DNA of 64,000 nucleotides from Closterium sp. NIES-65 (GCA_948144175.1 CANXME010002122.1:317501-381500), one strand, 5' to 3'; positions 20,320 to 31,410 are shown, counted from the first letter of the stretch. Notes: generated by a model from the letters alone, not told the origin. Program-made: numbers and translations.

Positions 20320-22085
20320 CGACCCAGGTCGAGGGGTGAACGTGGCCTGGTGGCGGTCCGTGCGAGTACACGTACAGTGGGTCACCCGCTGACCTCTAGG
20401 AGTGAACTGGTCAACCCACACGCCCTAGAGGTCAGCTCCACTCACCAAGTTCGTAGAGAACGAGGGGATATGAAGACCCGACAGTGAGCCAAACGGGAAC
20501 GCCGGACACGGCAGAACCGTAGAGGAGTGCGAAAGGACTGGGCCCCCAGAGGGGTCCGCCAGGGAGACAGCAACCGGCCGACTGAGCAGCATGAGTGTGG
20601 TGCGGTCACGAAAGAAGGAGTAGGAAGCACCTGAGTCAGGCGTGAAGGTGTGCAAGGCCTCAGTAGGCACAGTACTTGAGAGAGCAGACTCACTAGGACC
20701 TGGAGCAGCAGACACACTAGCACCTAGAGCAGCAGCCTCTATACCTGGGTCGTGCAGCACACACAGGTAACAGTCACCCTCAACACAAATAGTCACAGCA
20801 TACATGGCAGCAAGGATAGCATCGTAATCAAGATCAAAGATAGCAACACGAGTCTTAAGCAGATCAGCCCAGCGAGGGAGCTCAGTGGTGTCAGGAAACT
20901 GTGCACGTCAGGTGTCAGACAGGCGACCGAAACAGCAATGTGTCGTTTGTGGCAGCCCGCACGTCTCCCCTCGGTGCTCGCCAGTGCGGAGAACATAAGC
21001 GCAGGGACCAGCACCCCAGAACTCCCACGCCCTGCGTACCACTAACAAAGCTACTGGGGCGACGGGGCCTCACGGGAACGCGAGTGTTGCTCTCGCTGGC
21101 TACCCCCAAAGCCTCCGCGGCTCCACCCCAACCAGCACCACCGCCGCCGCCAACCCCACTGCCGCTGCCGCTACCGCCCCCACCTCCACCGACGCCACCG
21201 ACGCCCCCACTCCCGCCACCACCCCCACCTCCACTCCCAACCCCTCCGCCTTGTCCACCGCCACCGCCGCTGCCCCCGTCGTCCCCTCTACCACCCTTGC
21301 CCCCCTTGCCCTTGCCGCTGCGGCGCCTCCCACTAGGAGCAGACGCAGCTCCAACCTCCTCTGTGTTAATGAGGTCGACAGCAGCAGCAGAACCAACAGA
21401 GGGCAAAAGGGGAACGGGGGAACACCCCTCAAAGAAAGGGGCGCGAGGGTCGTCGAGAGAAGCTCCTACAGTAACAATGCTAGTCTTAGCTGCAGTGAGG
21501 CGCTCCTCGAGCAGGTCGACAGTGAGCTCGGTGGGGTAAAGGAAGAGAAAGTGGTCCCTGACTGAGAGAAGAGAGTCAAGGGTGACGAGGTAGAAGAGGG
21601 TGATGTACATGGGGGGGGGGGAGGTTCTTGGCGCGAAACTTGGAGGGAAGCGCAGTGGTGTAGCGAGTGTGACTAGTGCAAAGGTGAGTGATGATGTCAG
21701 CGACTGTGGCACAGGCGGCCAGGTCAGGGAACAAGTACGGCAGCATGAGGGGGCTGATGGCAGCAGTGGCAGGGGAGGAGCAGCGTGCGACGACGGCATC
21801 ATACAAAGACTTAGCAGTCTTGTACTAGCCAAAGTGCGCGCGCTCAGCAGACGGCAGGTGACTACGAACAGCAAGGCGAGCAACAGCGTCACGAGTAGTC
21901 CACTACGAGCGAACTGTAATGTCAGCATCGATAGCAGGTGCAACAGAGGCGCCGGACGTGTGATGGAAAAGCGAGACTCCGTCCCTAGTGTCGCATTGAC
22001 GATAGAGCTGCAGGTTATCTACCCAAACTTCGAAATCAACCGCACGACCCTCAGCATCGAAGGTAAGAATCGTAGGGCTAGCCAT
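20320..22085 (-). pseudogene. Copia-2b gag and protease, upstream half of the interrupted element
   Basis: Continues the frame cut at 12888. Protease is readable at 20805-20425 with TPDSGASYSFFRDRTTLM (D-S-G-A box). Gag starts at ATG 22083-22085 (MASPTILTFDAEGRAVDFEV) and soon meets a stop near 21903. The remainder lies in another frame (LMLPYLFPDLAACATVADII, 21806-21576; then 21500 downward with a Gly-rich tract coded by CCACCGCC-type repeats at 21130-21300). Multiple frameshifts and stops; non-functional. Together with 8496-12888 this is one element split by Copia-2a. Confidence 0.82.
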
Positions 22086-22319
22086 AGCGGCAGTAGCAGC
22101 AGCAGGAGCAGTAGGGCAGGGCGGCGCGGCTCGGCAGAGCGGCGCGGCTTGGCAGGGCAGCGCAGCTCGTCAGGGTGGCGCGGCTCGGCAGGGCGGCGCG
22201 GCTCGGCTGGGCGGCACGGCGCAGCAGCGCGCTTGGCAGGCGGGCGCTTACCAAGGGCGGGTGCAGTGCAGGGCCGCGACTGGCGGTTAGGGCGGACAGC
22301 AACGAGGTGGCACAGCACC
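22086..22319 (-). repeat. truncated GC-rich leader of Copia-2b
   Basis: GGGCGGCGCGGCTCGGCAG-type words, as in the 2a leader, continue for about 235 bp upstream of the 2b gag start. They end abruptly at Copia-3 LTR sequence, so the 2b PBS and 5' LTR are missing. Confidence 0.7.
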
Positions 22320-22566
22320 TGCTGTTTTGTCCAGCCAGGTTGGTTCTGGTGCTTGGAATTATTTGGGATCATCCCTGGTTCTTCCCAGGTTGATTCCCAA
22401 GGTCCTTGCTAGCTATGATTATATATTCCTTCTCTAATCGTACCAGAATATAGCGAAATTGATTCAAGCGAATTCCTTCCTTGTTGGAATTTCGTTTCTA
22501 CGCGGTGCGACGGCGGAATGCTACCCGAGTCAACGCTAGTATGCTAGGACTCCAACGCTAAGCTAA
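22320..22566 (+). repeat. inverted internal fragment of a Copia-3 LTR
   Basis: About 247 bp is the reverse complement of the middle of the Copia-3 LTRs, from TGCTGTTTTGTCCAGCCAGG to the CTCCAACGCTA word. It is therefore in + orientation, while the adjacent Copia-3a gag and LTR are in - orientation. Both ends are breakpoints without terminal TG/CA. Confidence 0.8.
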
Positions 22567-22576
22567 CGCTGTCTCC

Positions 22577-23182
22577 CGGCAGCCACGATTCCGGCAGCAG
22601 CGAGAGCATCTTCAGGCACTTGGTCTGCTCTGGGTAGGTGATTCCCGCGGTGGCCAACTTCGCATAGAGGTCGCGCAATTTTTCCAGGACAGGTTTCACC
22701 GGCTCTCCTTCGCTCAGGCGCTACGCGGACAGCTCCCTCTCCAGCATCAATGTTGCAACAACGGAGGTCGGGGCGTGCAGCTCCTTGATCACGGTCCACG
22801 CCTTCGGACCGCACTCAACCTCTGGCAGCAGATGCATGATGTGGTGACACTGGTTTAGCTCCAAACTGTGCGACATGAAATAGTAGCCAGCCGAGGAGCG
22901 CTGGTCCCAACCGTCCTGCAGCGCGGGGTCACTCGGTCTGGGCTCCTCCCCAATAATTAGTTTCAGCAATCCAATCTGACAGAAATATAGTTGTATTTTC
23001 CAGGCCCAATCATCATAGCCCTCACCATTAAACTTCTCGACAGTGAAATTCTTCAGCACCTCCTTGACCAGCGAGCCCTGGTTTGTTCGCGCTCGACTTG
23101 GCGCTGAAACACCATAATCATGGCTGCCTCTACGATCTTGGGCTGAAGATTCACCAGCTGTCGTCGAGGTGTTGCTCGCCAT
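22577..23182 (-). pseudogene. Copia-3a gag N-terminal part
   Basis: The - strand frame starts at ATG 23180-23182 (MASNTSTTAGESSAQDRR) and follows the Copia-3 gag pattern (VEKFNGEGYDDWAWKIQLYF, SLELNQCHHIMHLLPEVE) to about residue 200, where the copy is cut. A stop lies at about 22721 in the CTACGCGGACAG context. No zinc knuckle or pol remains. The leader and 5' LTR follow at 23183-24322. Confidence 0.85.
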
Positions 23183-23213
23183 AGCTACCTATATCGAGGA
23201 TCACTATAACGCA

Positions 23214-23225
23214 GTTCTGATACCA
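23214..23225 (-). other. Copia-3a primer-binding site
   Basis: GTTCTGATACCA, one mismatch from the complement of the initiator-Met tRNA site, three bases before the LTR. Confidence 0.75.
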
Positions 23226-23228
23226 GCT

Positions 23229-24322
23229 TGTTGGTGTAAGGGCCTAACAAACTCAAGCTATTAAGACTTTATCAAACTTAAAACCTCTCCTCGGGGTCAC
23301 CTCCAAAGGTCCTTGGGTGCCTGGTACAAGACCAGCCCCTATCTTTGGGTCCGAGTTTGTAGAGTGAGGGATCAAGAATGACTTAGTCAAAATAACAAGA
23401 GTACCTTGAACGTCGCGCAGCGTATCGTACAGACCGTCGAACGAATTAAGCTGAAAATTTCATATATCAAAGCTCACTCCAAGAGCTTTAAAATAAGCCA
23501 AGTTGCCTCGTGAAAAGTTCTGCCATTACGAAGTTATGGCTCGAACAGAGTTTGCCTAGCGTTGGAGTGCTAGCGTACTAGCGTTGACTCGCGTAGCATT
23601 CCGCCGTCGCACTGCGTAGAAACGAAATTCCAGGAATAGAGGAATTCGCTTGAATCAAAATTGACTATATTCAGGAACAAACAGAGAAGGAATAAATAGC
23701 TCTAGCTAGCAAGGACCTTGGGTATCAACCTGGGAACAACCAGGGATGATCCCAAATAATTCCAAGCAACAGAACCAACCTGCCTGGACAAAAGAGCAGG
23801 TAGTAGGTTGGTAAACAACCTCTGGTTCTGTTTTTCCCACCCTAGAAAACAACAACCAGGTTCAGGTCCTAAAAACAGAACCTGTTTTGTCTTTGCCCAA
23901 CCAGCCAAATGCTGGTTCCGCTGGTTTCCCCTGGCCCTGTAGCATGGAGATACAGACAAACAACATTCAACCTTCATCTAAATTGTACCTGTATAGTGCC
24001 TGTCCTTCTACACTATAGTCAACCAAACAAAACAGTACAATTTCGAGTTGGATAGAACTGAATCTGCACAATCAATTCAACCGAACCGCAAAGCTTCCAT
24101 CTTGGGTTCCTTTGTGAGCTCGTCCTTTTTGCTTGTACTGTTCATAACGTGTACAATGTTGTGCTGTAGCGCATAATGCGCGAGCACCTATAAATGGTTC
24201 AAGCGAAAATTGTGAAATCAAACAAACATACGAACATTCCACTCAAACCCAAATGCATTCGTGCATGCATACTCATATAAATAGACAGCAAGATGTCGTG
24301 CAATGTGAATTTGCACCCAACA
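23229..24322 (-). repeat. 5' LTR of Copia-3a
   Basis: 1094 bp, TGTTGGTGTAAGGGCC to TTGCACCCAACA, with a PBS at its inner edge. It carries the family hairpin cluster, though the middle stem is weakened by substitutions (CCCACCCTAG). Right flank ACCGC; the other end of the element is lost. Confidence 0.9.
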
Positions 24323-24900
24323 ACCGCAGCTACTCGTGCATTGGATGAAGTGGCCTGCAGGGCAGTGTATGGCGCTAAGAAGCAGGTGCAGGGACCGTTT
24401 GAATGGCCGGATATTTGCACCGCATTGAAAGAGGCATTGATGGTCAAGAAGTCCAACCTGGAACGGCGTGGACGCCTTGAGAGTATCAAGTGTCATGTTC
24501 GTTTGATGCAGGACTATGCGGTCGAGTTTGAAGGCGCAGCACGCATGCTCGAGAAGCGCTTATTGGATGAGGAGATGATGCATACCTTCATGAAAGACCT
24601 TCCTGTGAAGCTGCAGCAGGCACACATGTTTGGTGGCATGACCAATTGGACGACTTACAAGGAGTCGAAGAAGCAGGTGATCAAAACGGGCAACATCATT
24701 CGCACGTACATAATTGGTCCCGAAAAGTCAGGCCAGCAACCCCGTGCCGAAGGCTCTGGTGGTTATGGGAACCAACCACAGAATGCTACGGGTGGAGGCG
24801 GTTGGAACAAGCGGCCTTCCCAGCAGCGTGATCACCAGCCTAGACTGCAGGCCGAGGGTGCTAACGGCTGGGAAGGGAATGGCCCTTTTTCATCAGCTTT
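24323..24900 (+). pseudogene. retrotransposon gag-like fragment, cut at its 5' end
   Basis: An open + strand frame continues directly from the LTR edge (TAATRALDEVACRAVYGAKK). Residues such as PFEWPDICTALKEALMVKK, VRLMQDYAVEFEGAARMLEK and FMKDLPVKLQQAHMFGG have the helical pattern of a Ty3/gypsy-type capsid domain. A Gly/Gln-rich tail (GGGGWNKRPSQQRD) follows, as in nucleocapsid regions, but no zinc knuckle remains. The natural start is missing; the ATG at 24292 belongs to the Copia-3a LTR and makes a chance fusion. Family assignment is by pattern only. Confidence 0.55.
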
Positions 24901-24929
24901 TAACGTCAGAGACCTGGGCATGCCGCGAA

Positions 24930-26745
24930 GACGTCAGAGATGCCGCCCAAGACCAAATCTTTCTTCCCATCTGCCTTGGGGGTTTCGTCATTCGTCACAT
25001 GTAGCGCATTCCCCTGGTGAGTTTCGTGTGCTCAGGTGCAGTATCCACCCATCCTCTTTTCTCTTCCTGTGTGCGGTGAGGTTTTGGACGGAGCTTTGTT
25101 TCCGGTGAGACGGAAGAGATCGACCCATCGTTGCGGACGACGCTGGAGGGCCTCCCGCCTGACATCCTCTCTCTCTCCTTCTACCCTGGCCCTCTTGTGT
25201 CTCTGCCTCCCCCGATTCCCTTTCTGCAGGAGCGAGCCGCCTTCTGTAGTGCGTGCCCGTCACACATCTTCCTAGTACCTTGCCTGTTTGACTTCCCTTC
25301 AGGGCGTATGTACAGGATCGTGGCTGTTGGCGGTGCCATACGCAGTCTCCCTGCGTAGTGGCAGGTGGCTTAATCATGTCCTCTTGGTCTTCCGTCCCCC
25401 AGTTAGCCCTTGCAGGTCAGTGCTCCTGTGGACCGGCGATCAACCACATGGTGGTGCCTCACCACGCGGTTCAGTATCCATGATTAGGCGTCGGCATTGT
25501 CATCTACGACACGGTGAAGTTCGCCCTTAGAGATTCGCTATCGAGGCAGGCTTCGCAGTGAAGATGGAGGGCTCTACGCTGTTCACACACCTGGAGGCAG
25601 CTCGAGCGAGACTGCTGGGACAGCCGGTGGTGGGAGAGTGGAGACGGGCTGGAGGAATCGCTGAAGCAGAGGGTTGAGGCGAGATAGCTGGGTGACAGGG
25701 CATAGTGTGGACAGTATCAGCTGCGTGGTCATTTGGCGCGAAAGGCAGGTGGGCAGAGGGGACGGTAGCAAGTGCAGACCAGCTAGGCAGGAGAGGGGGG
25801 ATAGCACAGGAAGTAGCAGGAGAGCTAGCAGAGGTCGCAAGCTCAGGGCTTCGCGCCCCATGGTGTGGGCTCGGGGGTGGGGCAGGGGTGAGAGCAGCAG
25901 AGAGCGGACGGGGGTACAGGGGGGGCAACGGGATTGGGAGGTGAGGATCAGGGAGTGAGAGAGGCAGCAGGGGATGGAACAGGGGGGTTGGGAGGGTTCG
26001 GAGAGGGTAGAGAGGGGGAGGGGAGAGGACATGTGGGTGGAGGGGAGGACACGGGGAGAGAGATGACAGGAGAGGAGGCACCAAGGGACCAGACAGGGCA
26101 ACAGCTAGAGCAGCTGCAGGGACCAGACAGGGCAACAGCTAGTGCAGCTGTAGGGACCAGCCAGACGTACAGGCCGTGCAGACATCTCCTCCCGCATCCC
26201 AGACCTCATCTTCCGCGATGTTGGGCAGACTATGATGATGGCTCCTGTGGATGTCTCTATAGCGGATCCACAGCCGGAGGGGAACGTACAACTGAGCAGT
26301 CGACGCCCACACAGATTGGAGTGGCAGCAGCTAGGCAGGTGCGAAATAAGCTGCTCACTAAGGGCTGCGCTTAGAGGGGTTGCAGCTGGCACCACAGTTT
26401 TACGCGTGCGTAACTGAGACCTTTGGCCTACCGAGCGAGCCGTTGCATCAGTTCCTGGGGCTCTGCACGAAGTGGATAGCATAGCAGAAGAGGGATTGGG
26501 AAGTGGGGGATGAGGGATCGGCATGAATATTTGAGGCAGGGCTCGCTACACGTCTCCCTGTGGCAGTGCAACGCGCGCAGGCTCAATGCATCTTACAACA
26601 TGCGGTGCGGAAGTTGGGGGAATCCGACGACGGGTGGATGCCCAGACCCGTCCCACTAGGTGCAGGACAGGGTACCTGGAACCACATGACATGGTGCTTC
26701 GAGAGTGTTGCCGATATGCAATATATGTATAACGCATATGTGTAG
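24930..26745 (+). pseudogene. decayed LINE (non-LTR retrotransposon) 3' half
   Basis: Several + strand pieces in different frames occur in the order expected for the end of a LINE ORF2. Near 24950 AQDQIFLPICLGGF resembles the post-RT segment. At about 25420 CSCGPAINHMVVPHHAVQYP resembles the C-terminal Cys/His motif. Near 25545 comes IEAGFAVKMEG, then at 26170-26270 RRADISSRIPDLIFRDV and PVDVSIADPQPEGN, and at about 26418 ETFGLPSEPLHQFLGLCTKW. Stops and frameshifts separate them, and a G-rich low-complexity insert lies at 25680-26090. The RT catalytic part is missing. The call rests on my memory of LINE C-terminal patterns and is tentative. Confidence 0.45.
26085..26165 (+). repeat. 34 bp tandem repeat, two units and a partial third
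   Basis: The word GGGACCAGACAGGGCAACAG recurs with a 34 bp offset (26085, 26119), and a partial third unit begins at 26153 (GGGACCAGCCAGAC). Units differ by a few bases. Confidence 0.8.
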
Positions 26746-26789
26746 AGAGTTTTGTCGCTGTGCTTGAAACGTTGTGCCCGCGTCGTTGT

Positions 26790-27000
26790 GAGGGTTGCTA
26801 TCGATTTTTGTCCCTTGATGTTTCCTTCTCCTTAGTCTCTTTCCCTCTCGCTTCTGCTCTTCTTACCTCCCTTTTGCTTTTCCCTTCCTCTATCTATTCA
26901 CTTATCTTACTACCATTCTCTTCTTTTCCCTATTACCTCTTCACTCCCTGATATTTACTTCTTCTTTCTTACTTATCTTCCCTACAAACTTTATATATCA
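26790..27000 (+). repeat. pyrimidine-rich tract
   Basis: About 210 bp of almost pure C/T with short A breaks, between the LINE remnant and AT-rich sequence. It may be the LINE 3' untranslated tail or simple low-complexity DNA. No gene seen. Confidence 0.6.
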
Positions 27001-27109
27001 TCATCATTGAGCAATGATCATGCCAAAATTAAATCCTTTTGGAAAAACCATTCTATTTGGCTTGTATTTGTATTGCCGTTATCAATGAATAGCTGTATGA
27101 GCGGGCACG

Positions 27110-27660
27110 GGTGGCCCAGCCCCCCGAAGGCAGCGGGCGCGGGCGCGGGCTGGGGGTGGGCGGCCGGGCCCCTTGGTGGCGGCGGGCGCGGGGGCGAGTC
27201 GAGGGCGGTGGCCGGGCCCCCTCAGGGAAGCGAGCAGTGGGCGCGGACGTGGGCCGGGGCGGGCGACCGGGCCCCCGGCGGGCGGTGGGCGCGGGCGCGA
27301 GCCGGGTGCGGGCGACTGGGCCCCGCGGGGGCAACGGGCGCGGGCGCGAGCCGGGGGCGGGCGGCCGGGCCCCCTTAGGGGCGGCGGGCAGTCGGCGCGG
27401 GCGTGGGCCGGAGCCGGGCGGCCGGGCCCCCCGGGGGCGGCGGGCGTGGGCGCGGGCCGGGGGTGGCGGGCCGGGCACGATCCAGGGGCGGGCGACCGGG
27501 CCCCTCAGGAGCCGCGGGCGCGGGCGCGGGCCGGAAGCGGGCGGCCGGGCCCCCCGAGGGCGGTGTCTGTGGGCGCGGGCGCGGCCCGGAGGCGGGCGAC
27601 CGGGCCCTATAGGGGCGGCAGCCGCGGGCGCGGGCGCGGGCCGGGGGCGGGAGACCACAG
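27110..27660. repeat. GC-rich minisatellite, about 50-57 bp unit
   Basis: About ten units, each with GGGCGGCCGGGCCCC followed by GCGGGCGCGGGC-like sequence. The CCGGGCCCC core recurs near 27165, 27213, 27268, 27317, 27366, 27424, 27498, 27546 and 27602. All long frames on both strands here (about 200 codons) come from the lack of A/T and code Gly/Arg/Pro/Ala repeats; I do not treat them as genes. Many G runs give G-quadruplex potential. Confidence 0.85.
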
Positions 27661-27891
27661 GGGCGGGAGGCCACGCGGGCGGTTGTCCTACGCATTAGAG
27701 GTTACGTACATGCTCAAGAGTGCATTAAAGCTCAATCTTGTCTTACTTTTACATATTGCGTGCACCATTTCGCTGTCTTCGAGGGTGTAGTGATGGAGGT
27801 ACTAGATGTTTTTGCAAAACTATCACAAGATAAGTTGTCGCTGCGCTCCCGGCTGCTGGTGAGTTGGTTTGTGCCGATCCCTCGCTCCGCT

Positions 27892-28480
27892 CTGCTCTCT
27901 TGGAGCTCGTGCAACACAACTTCGCTCAGGCCTTGTGACAGCAGACTGAAGCAGGGTTAAGGGTGTTTGCACCATATCCTTCCGACCTCGCTCGCTCCAC
28001 CCTGCTCTCGTGGTGCTTATGCGACACAACTTCGTGTAGGCCTTGCAACCAGAGACTCAAGGTGGCTTTAGGCTGTCGAGCTTTTGCCCTTTCTATCCTA
28101 CCCACCTCGCTACGCCCCTCACTCCGCTCTGCTCTCCTAGTGCTCGTGCAACCCAACTTCGCGTTGGCCTTGCGACCGCAGACTAAAGCTTGGTCAAGGG
28201 TATTGAGTTTCCGCCTTACCCTTCCCACCCCGCTTGGTCCACCCTGCTCTACTGGTGCTTATGCGACACAACTTCGCGCAGGCCTTGCAAACACAGACTC
28301 AAGGTGGGTTTAGGTTGTTGAGCTTTTGCCTTTCCCTTCCTACCAATCTTGCTCTGCTCCGCTCTCTTGGTGCTCGTGGAACACAACAGCGCGCAGGCCT
28401 TGCGACTGCAGACTGAAGACGAACTCAAGGTGTTGAGTTCTCGTTGTTCCCCTCCCAACCTTATCACTCGGCTCTGCCGT
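27892..28480 (+). repeat. dimeric tandem repeat, five units of about 115 bp
   Basis: Units begin near 27892, 28003, 28130, 28245 and 28360 with (T/C)GCTCT..TGG and then ACAACTTCG..AGGCCTTG. Units 1, 3 and 5 share GCTCGTG(C/G)AAC and GCAGACT(G/A)AAG; units 2 and 4 share GCTTATGCGACAC and AGACTCAAGGTGG. The real period is therefore a dimer of about 230-240 bp. A degenerate sixth unit may start near 28472. No coding motif was recognised, and the short frames are shadows. Confidence 0.78.
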
Positions 28481-28559
28481 CTTGGTGTTCACTCCTTCTC
28501 ACGCATTTATTTTTTCCTATCTTCTTCGTACTATCTAGCTCCTTAATTATTTCTCTTGC

Positions 28560-29140
28560 TTCCTTTTATTAATAAAGCCTGCTTTCTTATTCCTATCAAT
28601 TGGCATCGTTCTCATTACAACTGTCTGCATTTGTCTTTTTGCTCGACCACGTTGAGTGGGCTCATGCGCTTAAGTTCCGTTGCGGGCATCGGGATTGCTG
28701 CTCCAGTCTCTATGAGTTCTTGGATGGCGGTTCATGTGAACGTGGCGTGCGTGTTCGCCCCAACATGGTTGCGATCGTGGAAGGGATGTGGTGGGCCGTG
28801 GCTCCATGGCAGCCAGTAGCCCTTGGCGATGACGGAGAGGACAAGGCTGCAGGGGCACCAGGAACCCCACTACGCAAAGGTCGCACGAAGCCGACCTTGC
28901 ATCTGTATAATAGTTTTGTCCGTAATGGCGAATTGATATGGATCGTCGTAGCATATCACGTCGCACCGACGTGCTCCTGTATAGTGGGGGCAAAATGGGG
29001 TGATCGTTGGGTGTTTCATTTCAAAGCATCCGCATGCATGTACGAGCAACCATATATCAAGATGTGAACAACATTGACAATCTATCGAAATGTCAACAAG
29101 TATGTCGGGTACTCGCCGACGCTTCTTGTGTCTCTTCCTC
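28560..29140 (+). other. unassigned region with a 155-codon open frame
   Basis: A + strand frame runs from about 28600 to 29067 without stops (WAHALKFRCGHRDCCSS, PNMVAIVEGMWWAVAPW, NGELIWIVVAYHVAPTC). Its first codon is TTG, and the first ATG is well inside, at about 28663. Composition is protein-like, with Cys and Trp, but I recognise no family. It could be an exon, a decayed transposase piece or chance. Confidence 0.3.
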
Positions 29141-29145
29141 GCCAA

Positions 29146-29167
29146 CCCCCCCCCCCCCCCCCCCCCC
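29146..29167 (+). repeat. homopolymer run of 22 C
   Basis: 22 C bases followed by six T bases. It is prone to slippage and sequencing error, and the frame that crosses it on the - strand should be treated with care. Confidence 0.9.
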
Positions 29168-29423
29168 TTTTTTAGAACGCATCATGGGTTGCCTGCTCAT
29201 GGCCCCCATGCCCGTTCCTAAGGCAGGCACTTGCCACATGGCCCGGCTGGCCGTAGCGGAAGCACGAGCCCCGAAATCCACGGCAATTGGCCGTGGGCGG
29301 AGGGCCCGCTTGGGTAAGAACGGCATCGGCGGGTTGTTTCCGCCGCGGTTGATACGAGCGTATCCGCTTGCCGCCCAGTCCATCGTCGCCATTTCCGCCA
29401 CCGTCTGCTTGAAGGGTCGGGAT

Positions 29424-30305
29424 TCAGCAGGCTCTTCTGCTGGTACAACTTGAAGCGCTTCGCCGTGCGGAAGTCGGAGACGTCCTCCACTTGAAGCACC
29501 TCGAAACAACCCGAGATAAGGTTGAGAGCGTGCGAGATGAGTTCGAGTCTGCCCCCGGGTCCCCGCGCTGCGCGTTGTATTCCGTGTGCAGCAGGTACGC
29601 GCGCAAGTCCTACAGCAGCTCCACTTGCTCTCGCACGGAGTCGTTGACGAATGTCGCCGTCGAAAAAGTGAGGTTAGAAGAAGGGAGCGGGGGAAGGTGT
29701 TTGCTGCCATTAAAATTAACATTGTTGACAGGAGCCTCACCGGCTTCATCTTCAAAGTCGTCTGTGTCGTTGTCAACCGCTTTGCAAGCGGCGCGGCTGT
29801 CGCTGCGTCGTCGTCTTACCGATTTGTCCTTGCTCCTCACGTGCATTTTTCCTTTTTTCGCATTTTATTTTTTAGCCGACGCAGATGCAGCGGGTAGTGC
29901 AGTTTCTGCGGCTGTAACGCTGATGGGCTGTTCTTATTGTAACGCAGGGGCGGTCCTTGCGTCAGTCGAGGAGACCGCCGTCCGCCTCCTCTGGTGATGA
30001 TGCGACGGTCCAGCCGCGGGTCTTGGCGGGTGTTTGGCGCCACTGGCGTCTGTTGCGCCAGCAGCCGTTGCCATTTGCGCCGCAGGTGCCATTGGCGCCA
30101 CAGGCGCCGAAGAGTGCTGCTAGGCGTCGGGCGCTTTGTTGACCTTGAGCCCGCCCAGCAGCATATCCACTGCAGTCGGGGACGGCGGTCCATCTTCTGC
30201 ACGTCGCTTGTTACGGCATTCGCGCGCCAAATCGCGGGTGTTACGGTCGGAGTCAGACGCGGGGTTGGATGAGTTCCCGTTGTTAAAGGTCGGCGTTGGT
30301 GCCAT
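29424..30305 (-). pseudogene. possible decayed gene of unknown function
   Basis: On the - strand, from ATG 30305, a frame reads MAPTPTFNNGNSSNPASDSD, then DLARECRNKRRAEDG, and stops at 30120. The same phase or its neighbours continue with a basic stretch (KGKMHVRSKDKSVRRRRSD, near 29846), an acidic stretch (DNDTDDFEDEAGEAP) and VREQVELL (stop) DLRAYLLHTEYNAQRG (29610-29560). The polar N-terminus, the alternating charge blocks and the helical end look like real protein. I recognise no family, and three stops interrupt it. Introns could explain some stops; no splice model was tested. Confidence 0.35.
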
Positions 30306-30309
30306 CGTT

Positions 30310-31405
30310 GACTGATTGAAGTTAAAAATGTCGCTGAGTAAAGTCGATGGTGACTCGCCTCCACGAAGCGATTTTGTTTTAGCCAGCTTGGACGGAGGGA
30401 TAAACTACGCGAGTGGAAATGTTGAGTGAGCCGTTTGAAATAGAGATACGTGGGTGGAGGGAAATGAACTCCAACCCACGTTTTTTGTAGTTGGAGAAGG
30501 GCGTTTAGCACGCTTCGACGATGCCAATTGTGCAATACAAGCAGCTTCGCTTTCAGAATACACAATTTTAAAAAACACTATGTGTGTTTGAAAATTATAA
30601 TGTTACTGCTTCCCGGACAAGAAATGCCCATTTCCATTCACTTTTGCAATTTTTGTCAGGTGGTCTTTGGTGACGTGGCACCTGCACACGGGGCACTGTT
30701 GCTCACTTTCAATGTTGGCTTGGCAGATGATATTTAGAGTCAAGCGGAGGTGAAAGGGTTGGAAAATTTTCGACTTGGTTCATCATACTCCTCGCAACGA
30801 AATGGAAGGACGCCTTGAGGTACGCATGGTCATATGCGTACATCAAGGGTGCAGCAATAGGAGTGAAATTTATTTATGTTTTTGTGTACCTAGTGCAAAG
30901 TTTACGTTAACTTGTATCAAGGCGTGTTTTACTCCATAAGTTTTCTCTTGAGCCATGATACGATGTCTATGCAGCAAATGAATGCACAGTATGCTAGTCA
31001 TCAGCAGCATAGTTATCGGGTGGATATAGCTGGGTGCTGAAGAAGCTAAGTGTTGAAGGGAATATCCGTGGACTAGATCGTGCCACATAAAGAGCAAGAT
31101 CCGTTGGTGATAGGCAAAAGGGGAGGGGAGGGGGGAGGAGGGTGGGTGTGGGAGCGGGTGTTGCATTGCTTGTACGGTAATAAGCACTAGAAAATTGAGG
31201 TCAAGCACTTGACCTTTCCCAATCTCCAGGTTTCCATGCCGAAGGTCGACGCAAAGTAAGTTTAGTGCAAATTGGGCGATTTGGCTAAGATCAAACAAGC
31301 ACGAATCCAACATAAAAGTAGATCTTTATTGTGCTTATGCCTAGTTGAGTCAAGTGTTTATGGTAGTTATCGGGTTCACTGTCAAACTATATCTTATCAT
31401 TATAT
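30310..31405. other. AT-rich intergenic DNA, nothing recognised
   Basis: No repeat end, RNA gene or conserved frame was seen. The longest frame (30870-31313, - strand, 147 codons) is Leu/His-rich with no motif. This is the left flank into which Gypsy-1 inserted. Confidence 0.5.
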
Positions 31406-31410
31406 GCTGT

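Noticed and set aside
27053..27790. About 200-codon frames on both strands in the minisatellite as genes
   Set aside because: They exist in several phases at once, consist of Gly/Arg/Pro/Ala repeats and follow from the lack of A/T bases.
30870..31313. 147-codon - strand frame as a membrane protein
   Set aside because: Leu-rich, but with no clean membrane segments or start context, in AT-rich DNA where such frames arise by chance.
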